A stretch of DNA of 64,000 bases from an uncultured Bacteroides sp. (lineage in GTDB: Bacteria > Bacteroidota > Bacteroidia > Bacteroidales > Bacteroidaceae), in NCBI RefSeq assembly GCF_963677715.1, contig NZ_OY782495.1, positions 310,001 to 374,000 of the forward strand, in the 5' to 3' direction. The notes below the pieces were generated by a model. That model made no database searches, was not told the origin of the DNA, and saw nothing but the letters and a program-made list of their open reading frames with translations. Positions within the stretch are counted from its first letter, which is position 1. Each line of letters starts with the position of its first letter. A program made the position numbers and the translations under genes. This document shows, piece by piece, positions 63,218-64,000 of the stretch.

Positions 63218-64000
63218 TTATGCTTCCGTAGAGAAGGGATAATCAGAATATCCCTCTACTCCTCCACCACCAAAAAGTTTATGCGTATCAGATATTACAT
63301 TTAATGGGAAGTTATTCTTTACACGATACGGATAATCCGGATTAGCAAGAAATTTACGTCCGAAGCCCACCAGATCTATTAACCCTTTTTCTAACAAACG
63401 TTCTCCTTCTTCAGGTGTCTTATTGCCGGTAGCTATGATCGTGGAATGAAATTTTTCTCTTAAATCTATCCTGAAATCTTCCGGTATTTGCGGAGCATCA
63501 TCCCAATCCGCTTCTGACAAATGTAAATAGGCAATGTCCATCAAATTTAATTTCTGAGCGGCTAACATAATTGTATCCAGAATTTCCGGATCATCCATAT
63601 CTTTAAATCTAATAAAGGGAGATATGCGTAATCCGGTACGATCGTGCCCAACAGCATCTGCAACCGCCTGAGTTACTTCGAGCATAAAACGAACTCTGTT
63701 TTCAATTTTACCTCCGTAATCATCAGTACGCTTATTACTGTTGGAACGTAAAAATTCATCAATGAGATAACCGTTTGCTCCATGAATTTCTACTCCGTCA
63801 AATCCAGCACTTATTGCATTTTTAGCAGCCATCACATATTCATCTATAACCTTTCTGATATCTTCGACGGTCATTTCTCTTGGCTCTTCAACCGGAACAA
63901 AAGTCGCATCTCCGTTAACTGCGCCATCGAATATATAGACATTAGTTTCTTTTGCTACCAGAGCAGAAGGAGCTATCGGCTGTAATCCATTCACTTTACT
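63218..64000 (-). CDS. Old Yellow Enzyme family flavin oxidoreductase (partial, 5' end outside the window)
   Basis: The frame is open to the window edge, leaving 260 residues of a usual 360. It carries KVNGLQPIAPSAL, the signature AGFDGVEIHGANGYLIDEFL (20 residues), RTDDYGGKIENR, and the C-terminal LVGFGRKFLANPDYPYR of FMN-dependent NADH:flavin oxidoreductases (NemA/OYE). Such enzymes reduce activated alkenes, nitro compounds and quinones. The start is beyond the window; GTG at 63994 is an internal Val. Confidence 0.92.
   Translation of the reverse strand, partial: SKVNGLQPIAPSALVAKETNVYIFDGAVNGDATFVPVEEPREMTVEDIRKVIDEYVMAAKNAISAGFDGVEIHGANGYLIDEFLRSNSNKRTDDYGGKIENRVRFMLEVTQAVADAVGHDRTGLRISPFIRFKDMDDPEILDTIMLAAQKLNLMDIAYLHLSEADWDDAPQIPEDFRIDLREKFHSTIIATGNKTPEEGERLLEKGLIDLVGFGRKFLANPDYPYRVKNNFPLNVISDTHKLFGGGGVEGYSDYPFSTEA

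Noticed and set aside
1-64000. CRISPR arrays, rRNA operons, origin of replication, riboswitches
   Set aside because: Looked for but no regularly spaced repeats, rRNA sequence, DnaA-box cluster or convincing aptamer was seen.

Overview
The window looks like a chromosomal segment of a Bacteroides or a close Bacteroidales relative. Evidence: starts lack Shine-Dalgarno sequences; many genes are preceded by the Bacteroides -7 box TAnnTTTG, in several cases with TTTG about 20 bases upstream; there is a complete Na+-NQR operon; and lipoproteins, a TonB receptor and a large secreted glycosidase operon are present. All gene names come from reading the translated sequence; no database search was possible.

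Layout. 1-14.2 kb is core metabolism: a CDGSH iron-sulfur protein, YigZ, a serine operon (serC, a type III serA with Lys in place of the catalytic His, a small membrane protein, a DUF1015 protein), a DbpA-like DEAD-box helicase, nqrABCDEF, and a secreted C1 (bleomycin-hydrolase-like) peptidase. 14.4-30.5 kb is a very AT-rich exopolysaccharide cluster on the plus strand, apparently two transcription units with near-identical -7 regions. It encodes a half-length TolC-like protein, a Wzc-like chain-length protein with a degenerate P-loop domain, a Wzy-like polymerase, a flippase, eight glycosyltransferases (GT2, GT4, GT-D and one divergent) and an acyltransferase. No Wza-type export protein or initiating sugar-phosphate transferase is visible. 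It is followed by a soluble PAS-rich hybrid histidine kinase and a membrane-anchored endonuclease/exonuclease/phosphatase-fold protein.

34.6-42.7 kb holds a TonB receptor with a repeat-containing lipoprotein, an unrecognised secreted protein, and ettA. A second, diverged copy of the last codons of ettA lies on the far side of the unrecognised gene, so the unknown gene is bracketed by a 20-bp direct repeat. 42.8-43.6 kb is a scar zone: tRNA-Lys, its terminator, the 5' part of a group IIC intron inserted right behind that terminator, then a truncated XRE regulator and a truncated DUF2975 protein.

43.5-58.3 kb is one long minus-strand operon of secreted glycosidases (GH30, GH92, GH2, GH43-CBM32-FN3, GH31, DUF5703, a GH43 remnant, GH71/99-like) without SusC/SusD or a regulator in the window. 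Beyond its promoter come a decayed IS3-family element and an AraC-family fragment. 59.7-64 kb is a small oxidoreductase/transport region (EamA transporter, dihydrofolate-reductase-like protein, a broken AraC regulator, an SDR, an Old Yellow Enzyme running off the window). Two of these genes share a near-identical 36-bp tandem operator at the same distance from the -7 box.

The most notable observations are the tandem AraC-type operators, the duplicated ettA tail around an unknown gene, the intron/XRE/DUF2975 scar beside tRNA-Lys at the edge of the glycosidase operon, and the unusual export parts of the polysaccharide cluster.
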